This document shows, piece after piece, positions 12,335 to 25,240 of a stretch of 64,000 bases of DNA (its first letter is position 1; every line of letters starts with the position of its first letter). A model generated the notes under the pieces. That model made no database searches. It saw only the letters and a program-made list of their open reading frames with translations, and had not been told where the DNA came from. Both the position numbers and the translations under genes were made by a program. Source of the stretch: Paragyromitra xinjiangensis (Eukaryota; Ascomycota; Pezizomycetes; Pezizales; Discinaceae); NCBI GenBank assembly GCA_038503065.1, contig JBCAMK010000006.1, positions 2,170,001 to 2,234,000 of the forward strand, written 5' to 3'.

Positions 12335-15300
12335 TTTTGTTGATCGAGTAAAGATATTGCCTATCGTTCATGAATTATGAATGCCAAATGATCAGAAGAC
12401 TTATTGAGACAGTGATGGATGAGATTTTTGATGCTGGAGATTTCGCTGGGAGATGGGAAGGGTTTGTTGACTGAAGGAAAGGGCACTGGGCCAGAAGGTG
12501 GTTTATAAAAAGATGCCAGCACGTGATAAAGAGTCTGAGGGTGGCTTCAGGAGATTTTTTTGCTGTCAGATTACATGTACTCAAGTCTGATCAGATATGG
12601 TAGCGCGTTCTTGTCATGAGCCGCCTTCAGCAGCGAGAATCTCTCAATGAGGGGCTCTAATGCACATATTTTATCCTAACTCTATAGAATCAAATGGCGT
12701 TTCTTTCAAGTGATCAATCAACTTGAGGTAGGAAATTCGAATAGATATACCATGGAAAGATGGTGCACCATCACACTAATTTGCCCAGCCCCACCTTGTG
12801 TGGTTGTGCAGCAACGGTGGGTAGGGGAAGATGGCGACCAGTCCACTATGCTGTTCGATTACATCACTTCCGACAGACGGTATTGTAGCATCGGGAGCAC
12901 GTAGGGAGGAATAGAAGACTCGATTGCTTGCTTGCTAGAGGTGGGCATACGACCCCTATCTAGATAGCTCTCTCGGGTACCTGTTCCTCAATCATTTCCG
13001 ACCCCGAAGCCGTGCCCCGTATTAGGAAGCATCCCGAACAGAAAGACAATACTCACTACCGAGTGATATCTTGTGCCTTCGCAATATATTAAAAAGAATA
13101 AAAAAAAGGTCGCAATTAGGCCTTCCTGTGAACCTTAACCCAGTGCGTTAGATTAGTTTCCTGAGACGAACGATCCTGATACTCACCTGGGCGCTATGCT
13201 TTCAGAGTTCCCTTCAAGGCCAGCACTCTCCCAGCTCCGAATATGGATTTCTTTCCTCTCCCATCGGTAATCGGAGCCACCTCTGCCCCAAAGCGAGCTC
13301 TGAACAAGGGATTGTAGGATTGTAAGAACTCAATCAACTTGAGATCCGGTCATTATTGTGCATCGGTCGGTCAGACAGAACCCTTTCGTTCTTCATATCT
13401 ATCTTCAATATTAGTCTAGTTAAGGTTCTCAACTGATTCTTGAGACAGCATTCTCCCCTCAAGCTCGAAAGGTTTCGCCCTATCTAACGAATTCCGTGAC
13501 CCAGCCACATGCAAGCAGAAACATATCTTCCAGCCGAAGAACGAAACGAAAGATTCCCACCCAGTGAAGATCAACTTCTCAGAAGCCATGCAGCTGTAAG
13601 TGGCTGTGATGCCAAGATCGCCCTCAATATTTGACCATTAATGACACGTTTTGGCCCATTCGACGGATATATCACCAAGAAACGATTTCCCGACGATTTT
13701 CCAATTCCGCGAGGCTGAACAAGCACCTAGATTTTCGTGGGGCTAAAATTATTCCAGCTCCCTTCAGCACATAAGCTACTGAGGCCTGTGTCTTATAAGC
13801 TAGCACCCGGGGCAAGATTCATGAAACTCCTAAGGAATACGGAAGCGAAAAAACTCTTTCGGATACTATTGATCAGCTCGAATCACACTTAGCCCTTTAC
13901 CCAGAATATCATATATCGCTACGGGAGTTCTAGCTAGTTACATCACCAAAACCCAAGCCTTCCTTTTAGTATTCAAACCAGGAAGTGACAACAGAAAGTA
14001 TCCAAAGCAACCCAAAATACCCCCATCCACGAGCAAACCAAACGCGGCATCTTACTAAAGCTATCTCCTTGAATATATCCTAAAATAGATATAAAAGGCT
14101 ACGGCGGCTTGACAAATTCTACGGTCAATACGTCACTCACCAGCCTTCACTCTGATCCGCTTATCCTTCTTAGTTTCCAAAAGCTCCCAATCAGATAAAC
14201 TTGCCTGTAACATCGAGGTACTTTCTATCCGCCTAGATACCAAAGCTTATGTCACCTTACCCTGGCTGAGAGAAAGTAGAACAAAATCATTCAGTTCAGT
14301 TCGGTATCGAGAAAGATTCTTCAATACGACTTTTTTGCTCGCGTGCCACCCACCCTTACATTTAAACCTCGAAAAGGGAAAAATGAACTTCGACGATAAA
14401 GATTATACCTTTCATACAGTATCATAACCCAGGTTTTTGAATGCACTTAATAAACCAACCAAACAAGAATACCCCCATTATCTGCTAAAACACCTACACC
14501 TTGCATAAAATTTACAGCATAAAATATCACTCGATACCTGGGGAACGGGTAGCACAGCCGCCATCGCCTCAGGCGGCAAATTCAAGGATAGCTACATATA
14601 GCGCTCTCTAGTTATCCTATCAGTCTCGTATGGATGGCCAGATGGTGCCAGTGAGTCGAAGGGTACACCCTGAGTGTGGGTTAGGGTTTTGGGCATCCGG
14701 ATACTAAAATTCCCGTCGGGTAATGGCTTAATGCCCGAATAAAAATCTTTAAATCCAACACCTTGAGATCTGAGCAGTTTAAACCCAAACTCTCTCGACT
14801 TAGCAATTGAAAATGCAGGTTTTGCAAAATCCCTGGACGGAAAATACGAATACACAGCGGGGCCCCGAAATTCTCTCCCCCAGCCCCGGAGCATCAGCCG
14901 AATGGTATTCCCAAAAGTTAAGAAATCGCTAACACATGTTAGATATATCTGAATCAGAAAGTGGGTGTTTCCCTGGAGCCATTGGTTTGTGCCCCAGTCA
15001 GAGCCGAGGGAGTTTTGATATCAACAGGTACATGTAGAATATAGGGACATAATGTGAATGTAAGTTTATATTTCACCACCTTATCCTCTTATCCGTAATT
15101 ACCTTTACTCAGAAGCCTGATATCATCTCAAGAAACATGATAGAGAAGAACCCTAAAACCAAATTTAATTGAATGCATTGATAGTATTCCGGTTTAGTCT
15201 CCAGCTTAACCTTAAGCACCCCCTCCCCAAGCCCATACACACTGTTATCTGCACTAAGAACGTTTCAAAGCACAACCTCTCTCTTCGGGGGCAGGACTAC

Positions 15301-16214
15301 ATGTAATATCATGGGCTCACATCTAAACATCACCCCTGCGAAGTTCCTAGAGACAATACAGGCGCATCGCCGACCAACGCACCCCACCTCCCACGTGCCA
15401 GAGGAGACCCAGAAACTTGAATTATCCTAACACTCCCACCCATCGTATTCCATCCATCCCACAGAATCTATAACATCTCATCTCAGCCTGACAGACCAAC
15501 CCTCATCAAATCTATCAGAATTAGGTCCCTGCAACATAGGATACTCCTACAAACCCCTCGCCAGCTAGCATACATTTATCACGGACAAACCTACGACCCC
15601 TCAGCACGTGCATCCATACTGTGCATCCCTACCACCATAACAAAATACAAATACCAACTGTCATCTCCTGCTGCTCCCACTCAGATGCTACGTGAAAAAA
15701 ATTACAATCATGATATCCAATTCTATCGAAATTCTAGAGGTAGGTTCCAGCCACCCCACCACTAGAATTCCACTAACATCTCCAAGCACAGACAAACTTG
15801 TCAATTCAAAGCCAATTCACGAAAAGTCACCATTACCATGAATTCAGAATCTTGAACTCAAACTCGAGGTCACGTGAAAAAACTTGGCAATTGTTTCAAT
15901 TCTGCCGAAACAAACTTCCACAACCCTAATCCGGAAACTTTTAACCGTCGACCCCTCAATTACGTACGAACTTGAAGGAGGGTATCGAAAAAAAGGAAAG
16001 GAAAAAAATAAAAAAATAAAAGAAATCTCTAACTATGCTCATACATGCAGTCGTTACCTGAGGGGACAATACTTCAACCACCAAATGCACGTAAAGAAAT
16101 CAGATCATCGATAATAAATATCGGGACAAAACCCCAACCATAAAGCATACCTTGGTCCTCCTCGACAAATAGTCAGAATATACATCAAAAGATCACCCAA
16201 AACAAAGGACTAAC
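12335..16214. other. Gene-free stretch with SINE fragment
   Basis: No convincing gene in 3.9 kb. From about 13.4 to 16.1 kb the plus strand is visibly poor in G and rich in A and C, an asymmetry that continues to the 3' end of the CBM48 gene. A minus-strand frame at 14592-14894 (100 aa) shows no domain. The second SINE fragment lies at 13100-13195, and TACATGTA sites at 12572, 15029 and 15298. Confidence 0.45.
13100..13195 (-). mobile_element. tRNA-derived SINE, copy 2 (5'-truncated)
   Basis: The sequence AAAAAAAGGTCGCAAT, then GAACCTTAACCCAGTGCGT, matches copy 1 at 4862-4915 with a few changes. It continues into a degraded B-box region (AGGATCGTTCG on the minus strand). The A box and 5' head are missing or unrecognisable. 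It ends in the same A/T run as copy 1. Confidence 0.5.
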
Positions 16215-17759
16215 CTAACCGCCCCGCTTAGAGAAAAGATATCTTTTGGTGAGAAGAACGCCAACAATTGTGGCTACGCCCATAAGAACATGTGACTTGC
16301 TCTTCAAAAACTCGATACCTTTCTTAGACACATCGGACGAATCTTCTGGATTGGTCTTTGGGGTTCCATCGGCATTGAATGGACATCCTGCAGGGGTTTC
16401 TTTCGGGACTGGGGCAGCCTTCGGGGTACCATCTGCATTATATGGGCACGCTGCAGGAGTTTCCTTTGGAATGGGCGCGGCTTTTGGAGTTCCGTCTGGG
16501 TTATACGGGCACTCGGCGGGGGTTTCATTAGGGATAGGAACGGGGTTAGCTGGCGTTTTTGGTGATCCATCTGGATTGTAAGGACATTCCGCTGGGGTTT
16601 CATTCGGGATCGGAGCGGGCTTTGGTGTTCCATCGGCATTGTATGGGCATGCTTCGGGTGTCTCTTTTGGAACTGGAGCAGCCTTTGGTGTACCATCAGC
16701 GTTGTATGGGCATGCAGGAGGGGTTTCTTTAGGAACGCCAGCAGCCAAGGCAGCTGTAGTGGATTCGGGAGAAACGGTAGAAATAGTGGAATCCTTGATA
16801 TCGCGGTCAGAAGATTCTTCTTTCGGAACCAGGGCAGCTAGGCCAACTGTTGTCGACCCCGGGGAAGTAGACAGGACTGTGCCATCTACAACATCGGCTT
16901 GGGTGTTTTCGTTGACAGTCGGTTCATGCACAACTGGAGGTTCCAGAAGGACACCCCCGGCGGTGTCGGGGATAGTTTCTGCAACACCCAGAGCGGCCTC
17001 CGCGGCTTCAGGTTCGCCCGCTGCAGCATCAGAAGTAGTTCCAGCAACTTCGGGAATTACCTCGGCAGCCTCTGAAGTTTCATCCGTAGGGCTAGAGGTC
17101 GCGTCTGCGGCTTCGACATGAACTCCCTCGGAATTGATAGAGTCGGATTCAGTAGCTTTTGTGTCGGCGGCTTCAGGGTCGGCGACCTCGCTCTCAAAAG
17201 AGGAATCCGAATCCGGTTCAGATGCAGCCGCGTCGGCAGTCTCAACATGAACGGCCTCAGCGTCAACGGCTTCGACACCAGCGTTCTCTCCAGCAGGCTC
17301 GGCATCGGAGTCGGAGTCGGAAGAAGAATCGCTACCTTCGTCATCTTCGTCTTCATCATCTTCGTCTGAATTTGCTTCGGCATCTCCTTCAGCCTTCGTA
17401 TCATAGTCCTCCGCCTTTGCACCTTCGCCCTCTACATCTGCATCCGTTCCCTCCGGTTTTGCAACATCCTCCTCGCTTGTCGGCTTTGGCTCGAATCCTT
17501 CGAAATCCTCTTCGATCAAAATGTTGTTTTCGACGCCATCAAATTCTTTACGGGCAGATGGATCGATGACCCATTCGCCGTCGACAACAAACTTGTACTG
17601 CGTCTTCTCGACGGGAAGTTCAACCCTTGCGACGAAATCATCCCCCTCCCTAAAAAGCTGGGTACTCTTACCCCAAGCGTCGAAAGTTCCGGTAACGTAG
17701 ACTTCCTGGACATCCCCCGAGGGATCATTCCATTTGAAAGTAAAGAATCCAGTCTTCAT
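16215..17759 (-). CDS. CBM48 (AMPK-type) protein, CRP1/MDG1-like, tail-anchored
   Basis: A single exon of 514 aa. Residues 1-85 are an AMPK1/CBM48 glycogen-binding-like domain (FTFKWNDPSGDVQEVYVTG, W-rich, TQYKFVVDGEW), as in the yeast CRP1/MDG1 family. A long acidic Asp/Glu/Ala/Ser linker (about 90-270) follows. Next come six tandem units of about 20-25 aa built on P-[KN]-ETP-x2-CP-[YF]-N-x-DG-[TS]-PK. The C-terminus has one hydrophobic segment (about 491-505, VLMGVATIVGVLL) and a basic tail (KRYLFSKRGG), which suggests a tail anchor with the domain facing the cytosol. The regular Cys in each unit is unusual for a cytosolic protein. The biochemical role is unclear; CRP1 was described as binding cruciform DNA and MDG1 in pheromone signalling. 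The start fits because the CBM begins at once. Confidence 0.8.
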   Translation of the reverse strand: MKTGFFTFKWNDPSGDVQEVYVTGTFDAWGKSTQLFREGDDFVARVELPVEKTQYKFVVDGEWVIDPSARKEFDGVENNILIEEDFEGFEPKPTSEEDVAKPEGTDADVEGEGAKAEDYDTKAEGDAEANSDEDDEDEDDEGSDSSSDSDSDAEPAGENAGVEAVDAEAVHVETADAAASEPDSDSSFESEVADPEAADTKATESDSINSEGVHVEAADATSSPTDETSEAAEVIPEVAGTTSDAAAGEPEAAEAALGVAETIPDTAGGVLLEPPVVHEPTVNENTQADVVDGTVLSTSPGSTTVGLAALVPKEESSDRDIKDSTISTVSPESTTAALAAGVPKETPPACPYNADGTPKAAPVPKETPEACPYNADGTPKPAPIPNETPAECPYNPDGSPKTPANPVPIPNETPAECPYNPDGTPKAAPIPKETPAACPYNADGTPKAAPVPKETPAGCPFNADGTPKTNPEDSSDVSKKGIEFLKSKSHVLMGVATIVGVLLTKRYLFSKRGG

Positions 17760-18893
17760 GGCTTCGAAATTCGCGTGTTCGATCGGCTACTGATGTTTCA
17801 GGCGTCCGGTTGGTCACCTGATTTGCGGGGGAGGGGTGAGACCGGCACGTGCGGGGTATTTTTCTCACGCTGTGACAACAGTGAAAAGGTGGATAGGATA
17901 ATGATGGTATTGCAATAGGCAAACGAGGAGGAGGTAAAAGCGAAGAGACGACAAGGTGCGTGGCGTCTATGCGAGGAAACAGTGATGAGGACGATGAAGA
18001 TTTCTCATTGACTCGTCGTCGTGTGCATGAAACACCACGTCAGAGGTGGGATTTGTTGAAAAGCTTTTTGTCGACCGGGTAACAATTCATGTTTCGCTTG
18101 AAGATTTTTTTATTGCGGCTCTGCGGCTTCCTGATTGAGCTGGCGCAAGTTTGCCACGTTCCGAAAATATGACGAGAAACACGTTTCAAAGTCCATAGGA
18201 TGCTTAGGGCCACTTGGGGGTGGAGATAGGTAGAAGGGTGTCCGATATCACTGGCGTTAGCTCATGCGACCGTGAAATTACAAGGGTTATTTCAAGCCTT
18301 CACGATTAAACAACAGCCATACAAAACCCAAGAGAGCTTCGGACATTTGAAACCGATTCGACTTATTGATATATGTCAGTGATCGCTTAAAGCTTTTGAG
18401 AATAACATGCCCAGATGGCTCAGTAAGCAGTGTCAAAAGTTCTTAAGCGAGGTTCATATGAGCAGGTCGCTCTAGCAGGGATAACGACTTTAACCAGTCA
18501 AATCAGATTTAGGATGGCTCGGGACTTCATGTATCCGGAGCGAAACAGGCAGCTGTAACGCGCTTCCATCCTTCTAAATCGGAGAGCCGGTCCTAACAAT
18601 GCCTCGGAAGAATGGCACCTTCATTAAATTCTCGGATAGTGGGGGTACCATTGAGGCCCAGATTAAACATATCTATCCCTCCTTATCCCATCAACCTTAA
18701 ATTTACATCTGCATCTTATTTCTACCGCCGATCCATTTCCTTTCGAGCCTTGAACGGGGCTTGGGAATTTTTTAGCGATTTTTACATTTCCGCTAAGATC
18801 CCGAACATATCCACGGAAACCTTTTGAATCGCCCAACTCGATCACGGAAAACGTCACAGACGAAAGGCATTATCAAACGGAATAATCTTTACA
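17760..18893. other. Divergent intergenic region between CBM48 and RTA1 genes
   Basis: This 1.1-kb gap separates two genes transcribed away from each other, so it should contain both promoters. I see no clear TATA box or coding frame. The plus-strand frame at 18612-18827 has no domain. Confidence 0.5.
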
Positions 18894-20215
18894 ATGTTTA
18901 CAATTCCTCATTCTGAGTTTGATGCGGGCTCATTCTCGACTCTTGTTGCAAGTAAGAGTTCCCAAACCACACAATTTATAGGATCCAACCACTAACCCCA
19001 ACGCCAAATTCAGGGAGGTTACACCGTTCGTACTACGAATATGATCCTTCGCGAGCGTTAGCTATCACAGCGACAGCTCTATATGGCGCCACCACAGCTT
19101 TACATGTTTTTCAAATGATCCGATATCGGTCGTGGTACTTTTCCGTCATTATTGTTGCCGGTTTAAGTAAGTCTGATATAGCAAAAACATACCGTGGTAC
19201 TATGGGAACAAATGTTTACTTGGTATGTAGTGGAAACGTTCGGATACTTGAGTCGGATCCTTTCCCAACAAGATGTCTATAACCGGTATGTCTTCAACGC
19301 CTCATGAGGCACATCCCCATCCGATCATCTCACCACATAATAGAGTACTGATTGGGACCAAAAAGTGGCCTGTTTATCGGCCAGTTTGCCCTCGTCGTCC
19401 TTGCACCTGTCCTTATCGCAGCGGCAGAATATGTCCTTTTCGGTAAACTTCTCGAGTCGATTCTTCCTGGAGGTCGTAGAGCAAGGGCCCTTGGTGTCCC
19501 TGCTCGTTTTGTCACCTATATCTTTATTTCCGGTGATATCCTGTCGTTTGTATTGCAGGGGATTGGCGCGGGTATCATGTCTGGTGCTTCAGATGGTATG
19601 TTACAGTCACCTTCACCATAGTTATTGCCAGCTATTTAAACCAAAACCCGTTCTGACTGACTGGAAATCGCAGGAACCGACCTTAAAAAGATGAACCTGG
19701 GTCGAGACGTCATGCTTACGGGTCTAGCGGTGCAAATCATGACATTTGGATTTTTCATTTGCGCGACCATTCGCTTTGATTTCAAATCTAGGTCACTCGC
19801 AACTCCAGGGAGCGGAAGACCAAGATGGAGAATTTTATTATGGGCGCTGTACATCTCTTCAATACTTATCATGGTTTGTAACCTACTCTCTACGGATATA
19901 TATTCAGTTGCTAGTAGCTAATGAAAGTGATAGACACGATCTTGTTACCGTGTTGCAGAGTTCTCACAGGGGTGGACAGGATACTTGGCTTCTCATGGTA
20001 TCTATCTCCCGCAGTTTACCTTGCTAATGTACTGTCTGCTAACAAAGAGCAATATAGAGGTATACTTCTACTGCCTGGAAGCCCTTCCCATGCTCCCTTG
20101 CTTCATCATCTTCAACATCTTCCATCCCGCAAAATATCTAGACCCTGAGCGGAAAGACAGCCCGGAATCATTGGGGTCTTCCTCACTAGCTATGGAAGAG
20201 GCTCATGAGAAGTAA
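18894..20215 (+). CDS. RTA1-like multi-spanning membrane protein
   Basis: Seven exons, 18894-18951, 19014-19166, 19231-19285, 19366-19595, 19674-19873, 19934-19997 and 20058-20215, give 305 aa with every phase consistent. Matches to the RTA1 family (lipid-translocating exporter / 7TM resistance proteins) run along the whole protein: YEYDPSRALA before TM2, ETFGYLSRILS, FVTYIFISGDILSFVLQGIGAG, GRDVMLTGLAVQIM, YRVAEFSQGWTGYLASHE and VYFYCLEALPM, then FHPAKYL. About seven membrane segments are expected and the length is normal. Relatives act in plasma or vacuolar membranes in sphingoid-base or 7-aminocholesterol resistance; the substrate here is unknown. In intron 3 (19286-19365) the branch TACTGAT lies 17 nt before an AAAAG acceptor; an earlier AG would bring in a stop. 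Confidence 0.85.
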
Positions 20216-23200
20216 ACTCATAACTACGTTTCAGGATTAAAGCGACTTTATTTTCCGTATATATTATTTAGTTGGACAGGAAATATCTTTTTGACACTAA
20301 AACCATACAGATTGGTGGGTTTCTCTTTGGGTGTCTCTTTTATCCATTTTTACGTTTCATCAAGCTCTGTCGGGTATTGTATAGAGGCTTTCTGTCATTT
20401 ACAACAGGCTATTACTTATGCAGGATTGTAAATAATGTTGAGTGACCGAATTCGCCTTTCGCAACTATGGTTCAACCATGTTCGACATAAGTATTTTATA
20501 CTAAAATTCATATAAAGTACCGATAGAGAAATATAATAAACCCTTTTGCTTAATCACAGAACAACACCTAACCCTAGATTGATCTCGTCTGCGAGAACCC
20601 CACTAGAGCAACTTGTCCGCCTCACTTCTTTGCCTAATCTGTTTGAAACAATTCAGCCTAATAACTTTTCTACATCTTCCTAAGAAATTCATCTACTACC
20701 CTTCAATAAAAGTACCATAACCAAGATGGCCCAATGCGCTAAATAATAAGTATACCCATCAGGCAAGCTAACCTAATGGAATAAAAAAACCCTCTCTCTA
20801 CGTCGTGCACCGAGTGATTTTCTATGATTCTTATGTATCCATAGCGTGAATAGTGTCTTTAAACCCTCTGAACTAAATAATCAAATTTGTGAAACTCAAT
20901 ACCGCGACGACAAATAATTGTATTATTGTTGCCTCCGTTTTTTTCAACCAGGCAATTCGAAAACCGTCCCGACCTTATTCTCGTTAAGCAATCCTAGTCC
21001 TTCCTCGGGTTATGGAAACGTCTTAAACCCTTCGCAATTTTTTTGGAGATCCTCAGACAATTCTTCAATAAGGTTGACTAGCATCCGAGTAGCATCTTCG
21101 CAAGTGACTTGACATTTAATCATCTCCAGGATAAAGCCCAGGCGGTAAGGAAGATACGGCTTTATATGCTACGGAATTGCGAGTAGACACTGCATAAAAA
21201 GTGATACCCCGGGGACGAGTATATTTAACATCCGGATCCCCGACTTAGTATTCCATAACAGTAGCTCCTGTGACTACATATGGGCTCCAAATATGATCCC
21301 CGAAACTTATCCAGCTCCACTCCACACCCGCCCAGCATATTAACTAGAAATCGCTCAACTGCCAAATATTTGCCCACCGGTTTAGTGATGTTGACGAGAC
21401 AAAACATCTCGGGATCAGAGCTCGAGACATAGTCTCGAGACTAGACAAGACAGAGCCTCTACAAGACAAGATATCTCGGGAGGAATTTGTGAAATCTCGA
21501 GATAAGTCTCGAGATTTCCGAGTGATATTGAATGATCGGGTTTAGCGAAGGTCCAAGCGATGGGTGTCCCATCTCCCCCTAAATCACGTGAGTTGACAGC
21601 TGATCACCTATTCTGTTTTACTTCTGTCATTTGCATCCAATTCCCGATGCTAGTATCACAAAACCCTCAACCACCCCCAACAGTATACTTCCTCCCCCTG
21701 AAAATGATGAGACAGCAGCCCCTCGAGTTTTGAGGAGACCCACTTGATAAATCTCGAGCTGAGGCTCGGGACCGGTTCAATATCTCGGGACCCACAAGAT
21801 TGAAGGCCCACGAGACAATACAAGTCAAGATCCACCCGATATAGGTCTCGTCTCGTCTCGTCGACATCACTACATCGGTTCTTTTTTGAAGCCCCAAAAA
21901 CATTATCTATCACTCGGTTGAAACCCTGAGAGCTGGAACTACTCACAGATGTTTTTGACTCGGGGGTTCTCAAGTATCCCATGAGACAGCATCGAACTGT
22001 AGTTTTATAGTGTGCACGAGTAGAACTACATGTTCACTTCTCACAATTTTAATACCTAAAGTACCAAGACCCCAAAACCCTGTAATATTTGCCACATGTT
22101 CCACTAAAGCTTGCACTTGCCTTTTCGGCTACAACATATTCAATGTTGCTTATGAATGACGGTATCGTTCCTTCTGTAATCAGAAAGGTCATTCGTTGAT
22201 CCTGTGAATTTCCTTTACGCTCGATGAGCACAGACCTGAGTGACCCCCCAGTGCAACAGCCAAATAATTGTGGAGTAAACGAGAGAACAGCGAGTGTAAA
22301 GAGAAAGTATAAAAAGTATATGTAAATTTCGGCATCGCAAGGAGCATCTATCTTATCATTATGCATAACCATCTGAAGAAATTGCATCTGTGATTGGTTG
22401 CTGACTATTGTTTCTGGGGATGGGAGAGCGTCGAAGACTTTCGGGAGAGTTGGTTAATGTAGGAAGCCTGGTCCATATGGTCGCCAGACGGTAGGCGAAG
22501 AAGCAACTATTTCTAAGGGAGGAAGCTTACCTGCTTCCTTTAACTGTGGAGCCTTAAGGACTGATCCATCTAGGGTACATAAAACATACCTTGCCTTAAT
22601 TGCGAGCGTTTCGTGTTCCTCACGAAAATCGAAGATAATATGTAGGTAAGGGATAGAAAGTCTGGGTATGTGGGTCTGGCTAACGGCACCAGTGGATCAC
22701 CCAGGAGTTTTAGGCCATCCTAAATATATAGGCATCAGAAACAGAAGATATTATGGTAAGAGTCGGGAGGTAGAGAAATCTTAATGGGTTCCTTCCGGGC
22801 CTTCCCCGATGCGTTGGAGTGGAGGCGCGTCTCAACAAGCTCGCGTGACGGCGTGACATCACCAGCTAGGCTAGATTCCAGTATCCATAGAGTATCGCGT
22901 TTCCTCTAGTGATTATTTTGATCAAGTGTTCAGTCGGGGGCGCTCTGGAAAATGGCGAAATCGACATCTCTACGGCCATCATGAGAAATCACTCGATTAC
23001 AGGAAACAGTGTCAAAACTTGTCTCAGGAATGCTGTGGGCCTTCTGTGGGGACAAGTGTATCAACACTAAACCCCTAGTAAGTGGTTGATCTAGGATAGG
23101 CTTTCGCTTCCTGGATCTACGATCAAAAGCCCCTCAACTGCGTGCACGCTTACCGCCGACGAATAAGTTCCGCGTTTGGCAAGCTTAAGATGACAGCGCT

Positions 23201-25240
23201 TGGCTATAAACATATGTAGTACGCAGACGGCATGACCTTGTTATCTAGGAAATTGGCTAATAAGCAATAAAGAATCGTAAGTGAACTAACGCAGAGTTAG
23301 GGTGCTGTAGCCTCAAGATTGCGGGGCAGCCTCCGAGTGGATAGAAGGTGCACCTTGAGAACACCATGTCTCAAATGGTCCTATCAATCGAATTCAGGTG
23401 TCTCTTGAGTTGTCTGATGAGTGCGTATAAAAGCACAAGGACGTGAAGGTGCTTCGATCGGACGGCTGTTATTAGAATCCTAAATTCGGTGGGGCAAAAG
23501 ACGTTTCGGCCCAGACTATTTAATCGCCTACCTTTGTATCACCGTGAAGGTCTAGCTCGAGTAGTTTGATAGATGATCTGTTTCCGTTATTTTAGTGGTA
23601 GAAATAGATTATTGGGTACAGAATTATCGTTTGAGTGCAATCATTCAGTGTATCAGACCAGAGCCAAGACCTCACAAGTTAGATATCCCACAAGGTTCTC
23701 GCACGGTTGACACTGGGGCACGCTTACTGGCTACTTTCACCACATGCACAGTGCCTGCAGGGTATACCAATGTGGTTTATCGGTGATGGGCGGTATTCGG
23801 GTTAATTACGTACTTTAAGCTATACGAGTAGGACCTAAATAACTCCTGATTAACCCTATGCAGAAGGGGAAAAGGGATAGGAAATGATTATGGATGTTAG
23901 CAGGCGGTAATTTGTCGATGCCAGTCAAAAATAGGTCAAACTGCCTATCCAGATTACTCCCCGTTGGAAATTTGCGGGCTTATGTGAAGCTTTCGGGAAG
24001 ATTGCCACTGGGTTCTCGTCACCGTTTCGTCAATACAGTCGATGTCCTAGTTGATCATTGCTAGTCCTCATACTGGTGGTTATTCCCTAAGCCTAGAGCC
24101 ATACTGCTCTACCTTCTTCGGCTGTGAAGACCCTCGGTTTACCCTGAGAGCCTTTGCAATATACCCTTCCTTCTACTAATAACTTGGAAAACAGGAATTA
24201 CTGACTTGGGATTAAAAGTCCTAGGCTATTTTCGCGTTCGGGTTAATATTTTGGATGGCTTGTTCAGTATTTCCCTCTGGCTAACTGTTTTCGAAGATTA
24301 CTAAAAACAGGATTCTACGATTAAGCTTAATGTAGTGTTCGCCTGAAGCCTCGAGTAAATCATTTTGAAAGAATTTACTAGTACCCAAATTTGAAACTCA
24401 TGAATGGTACCGCCTCTCCCAGAACAGAAGATTTGAACTGAATCGCTGGTTTGGGAAAGTTCTTTGGCGCTGACAATTAGGACTGTGCCACCAACCCAAC
24501 CGCAGAAAGAAGCTTTTGACAAATTGGCGCGGCAATGCTTGATCCAGCTTGGCAGCTCAAGCGGGCCAATCGTTTCAGCCCAGTGCCAACCATCGACGCG
24601 CGTTTTTGCCATGATTTGAATGCTTAGTCGAGACGTAGCCGGCATCCGAAAGGGGATTGTTTCTGGAAATGGAGGTTTCATGACTGGTTTAAATGAATGA
24701 CCTGGACGAAATTAGAATCGCCCACTCAGTCATCAGACAATCTCACAGGTCTTATGAGGGAATTTCCCGAGAGTGGACGTGTCGATGTCTGTGGGTAATC
24801 ATAGCAATGAGACTTTCTCTCCCAGACTGCGCACTGTGGCGGTTCTTATATTTGGAATCGGACATGCAGCCGTGGTGGCTAGAAACGGCCGAAAAGGGTT
24901 GCTTGGTCCAGTTATTTCCAATATGTCATTGCACCGCCTCAGTTTGCAGCTCTAGACTAACTCCTTGTGGCTGCGACGGGACACGCAGGGATAAAGAATT
25001 TTTGGGAACGAATAGCAGCAGGCCAGTGACACACTGGGTTCCAGTCTCAACCAGAACACGTCCCAGCTCCCCGTTCTGAAAATCATTAAAGCGGGCTGTT
25101 GGCGCTGATATTTCGTGCGCATTTATTCCACGGTTTATAGATACATTATATATATCCATCCGCCAGTTACTCTCGTTAACCAAGCACCAACTAGATATAT
25201 CCCAATTAATAAACAACTACGTACACCAAAGTTTGCCGTT
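20216..25240. other. 5-kb gene-poor stretch
   Basis: No gene is supported. Frames at 22049-22387 (minus) and 24301-24681 (minus, 126 aa, upstream of and divergent from the PAP2 gene) have proper ATGs but no recognisable domain; the latter is the better candidate. The patch at 21410-21990 is rich in CTCGAG palindromes and contains a minus-strand Ser-rich frame. The last kilobase should hold the PAP2 promoter. Confidence 0.4.
21491..21518. repeat. Perfect 12-bp-arm hairpin in a CTCGAG-rich patch
   Basis: GAAATCTCGAGA, a 4-nt loop TAAG, and TCTCGAGATTTC form a perfect inverted repeat. Further copies of CTCGAGA/TCTCGAG and ATCTCGGG occur at about 21410-21470 and 21720-21860. The function is unknown; it may be a decayed element terminus. 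Confidence 0.5.

Noticed and set aside
16246..17569. Open frames on the plus strand and the other minus-strand frames
   Set aside because: Shadows of the repetitive CBM48 coding sequence.
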